DNA from: Vulcanimicrobiota bacterium
GTDB lineage: Bacteria; Vulcanimicrobiota; Vulcanimicrobiia; Vulcanimicrobiales; Vulcanimicrobiaceae
DNA length: 5,080 nt
Assembly (NCBI GenBank): GCA_019233165.1
Contig: JAFAMS010000510.1
Location: 1 to 5,080 of the forward strand
Reading direction: 5' to 3'
Positions within the stretch are counted from its first letter, which is position 1. Every line of letters begins with the position of its first letter. The position numbers were made by a program, and so were the translations under genes. Shown piece by piece: positions 4,132 to 5,080 of the stretch. The notes below the pieces were generated by a model. The model had not been told where the DNA came from, made no database searches, and saw nothing but the letters and a program-made list of their open reading frames with translations.

Positions 4132-5080
4132 ACCGGCTCCGCATAGCCCGTCAGCTCGACATATGCGAGCCCGCGCACACTCCGGCCGCGATCGGTTCCG
4201 GCTACGTCGCAGGCACCCTCCCAATACGCGACGCCGAGCTGTGCGTCGGCGAGCTCTTGATCGCGCAACGCCGGCGTCACCGTGAGGTCGATCCCTTCTC
4301 CGGCGATTCGCACGCGCCAGCCGCTCGGATAGCGCGCGCCCGTGTGGGGGCTTCGCCACGTCCCGGCAGCGTCGATTGCGAACGCAGCGCGCGGCAAATA
4401 ACGGACGCTCCCGTCGCGTTCGACGACGCTCCCGCTCGATTCGGGGGTCTGGGTTCCGTCGATCCGCCGCAGCCGGTAGAGCATGACGTCGCGGCCGTCC
4501 GAGAGCTGCAGCGAAAACCAGTCCCAACCGGCTTGATCGGCTTGCAACTCGTCGGAACCGAATTCGTGGTCCATCCACGAGACGCCGCCGGCAGCGTAGC
4601 GGACGCCGCCGCGAACCAACGCGCCCGACGTTTGCAAGCGGGTCAGCGAATAATAGTGGGAGGCGCACGAGCGGCAGGCGGCTTTGCGCGAGACGCCGCC
4701 GTGGCCGTGGATCGCCGGCCGCTTCTGCGGGCGCAGGACGAGATCGAGTCCGTCGCCCCCGACCGCCGCGTGCAACCGCATCGTACCTCCTTCGCCGCGC
4801 AGCGACCAGCCGTTCGAACCGACGGCGAGCGTTTGCGCGGATGCGTAACCCATTCCCAGCGCCTCGCGAGCCAGCCGCTCGTAATGGACGAACGCTCCGG
4901 CGCGCTCGTCGGTGATCGCAAAGTGCGCCGGATAGATCTGCGAACCGTGCCATCGCGATTCATCGGCGGCGAGCCGCATCTCACCGGGTCGCAGGCCGTA
5001 GCGGAAAAACGTGAGCTCGTAGCCGAAGCGCCGACCGTCCGCGGTGTGCAGGTGACCCGTGTAATACCACCATTCGCTCT
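4122..5080 (-). CDS. AttH/CrtC-like lipocalin-fold protein (predicted secreted hydrolase family, COG5621), N-terminus cut by window edge
   Basis: An open frame of 318 residues continues through base 5080; the ATG at 4977-4979 is internal, because family sequence precedes it. The first visible residues SEWWYYTGHL, then FGYELTFFRYGL, are the conserved N-terminal block of the CrtC-like lipocalin family. Later blocks also fit: ASHYYSLTRLQTSG (near 139-152), GVSWMDHEFGS (165-175), QAGWDWFSLQLSDGR (182-196) and, at the end, YWEGACDV and YVELTGY, counting from the first visible residue. Members are usually about 350-380 residues with a signal peptide or lipoprotein N-terminus, so perhaps 40-60 residues lie outside. 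The family includes carotenoid 1,2-hydratase and AttH; the latter is commonly encoded beside an FtsX-type ABC transporter, which may lie off the right edge. Substrate unknown; calling it a hydrolase is a database habit rather than a shown activity. The TAA stop sits in a GC hairpin, 44 bases before the CoxM-like gene. Confidence 0.9.
   Translation of the reverse strand, partial: SEWWYYTGHLHTADGRRFGYELTFFRYGLRPGEMRLAADESRWHGSQIYPAHFAITDERAGAFVHYERLAREALGMGYASAQTLAVGSNGWSLRGEGGTMRLHAAVGGDGLDLVLRPQKRPAIHGHGGVSRKAACRSCASHYYSLTRLQTSGALVRGGVRYAAGGVSWMDHEFGSDELQADQAGWDWFSLQLSDGRDVMLYRLRRIDGTQTPESSGSVVERDGSVRYLPRAAFAIDAAGTWRSPHTGARYPSGWRVRIAGEGIDLTVTPALRDQELADAQLGVAYWEGACDVAGTDRGRSVRGLAYVELTGYAEPVAR

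Noticed and set aside
3235..4953. A single 572-residue minus-strand reading frame containing the CoxM-like protein plus about 290 extra N-terminal residues
   Set aside because: The extra part is Arg-rich, low in family signal, and lies out of frame over the well-supported AttH-like gene. Homology begins just after ATG 4077.

Overview
This is a gene-dense, high-GC (roughly two-thirds G+C by eye) bacterial chromosomal segment with almost no intergenic DNA, no RNA genes and no recognisable mobile elements or CRISPR. The lineage cannot be fixed from the sequence. Codon use is strongly GC-biased and starts include TTG and probably GTG. This would suit a high-GC, environmental lineage (actinobacterial, chloroflexal or a candidate phylum of the Eremiobacterota/Dormibacterota kind), but that is only an impression.

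Layout. (1) Bases 1 to about 286, minus strand: the N-terminal third of a beta-hydroxyacid dehydrogenase of the 3-hydroxyisobutyrate dehydrogenase family, running off the left edge. (2) Bases 328-1236 and about 1273-1533, plus strand: a divergently transcribed pair made of a UbiA/MenA-type membrane prenyltransferase and a small Nfu (NifU C-terminal) iron-sulfur scaffold protein. (3) Bases 1530-5080, minus strand: four genes reading right to left. They are a secreted AttH/CrtC-like lipocalin-fold protein (5' end cut by the window), a divergent homologue of the FAD-binding (CoxM/XdhB) subunit of molybdenum hydroxylases, a periplasmic PheC-like cyclohexadienyl dehydratase/solute-binding protein, and HMG-CoA lyase. 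The last three are joined by 4-base stop/start overlaps (TTGA, then ATGA), so they are very probably one translationally coupled operon. This operon meets the prenyltransferase/Nfu pair tail to tail, with the two stop codons sharing one CTAG palindrome.

How the genes may work together. HMG-CoA lyase (last step of leucine breakdown) and a 3-hydroxyisobutyrate dehydrogenase-type enzyme (valine breakdown) hint at branched-chain amino acid or acyl-CoA catabolism, but they lie in separate transcription units. The coupling of HMG-CoA lyase to a PheC-like exported protein and to a CoxM-like protein that has lost the usual FAD-binding signatures is the least ordinary part of the window. No CoxL/CoxS partners, ABC permease or ATPase genes are visible here. 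I see no strong case for a wholly new system; the CoxM-like protein and its coupling are the best candidates for follow-up.
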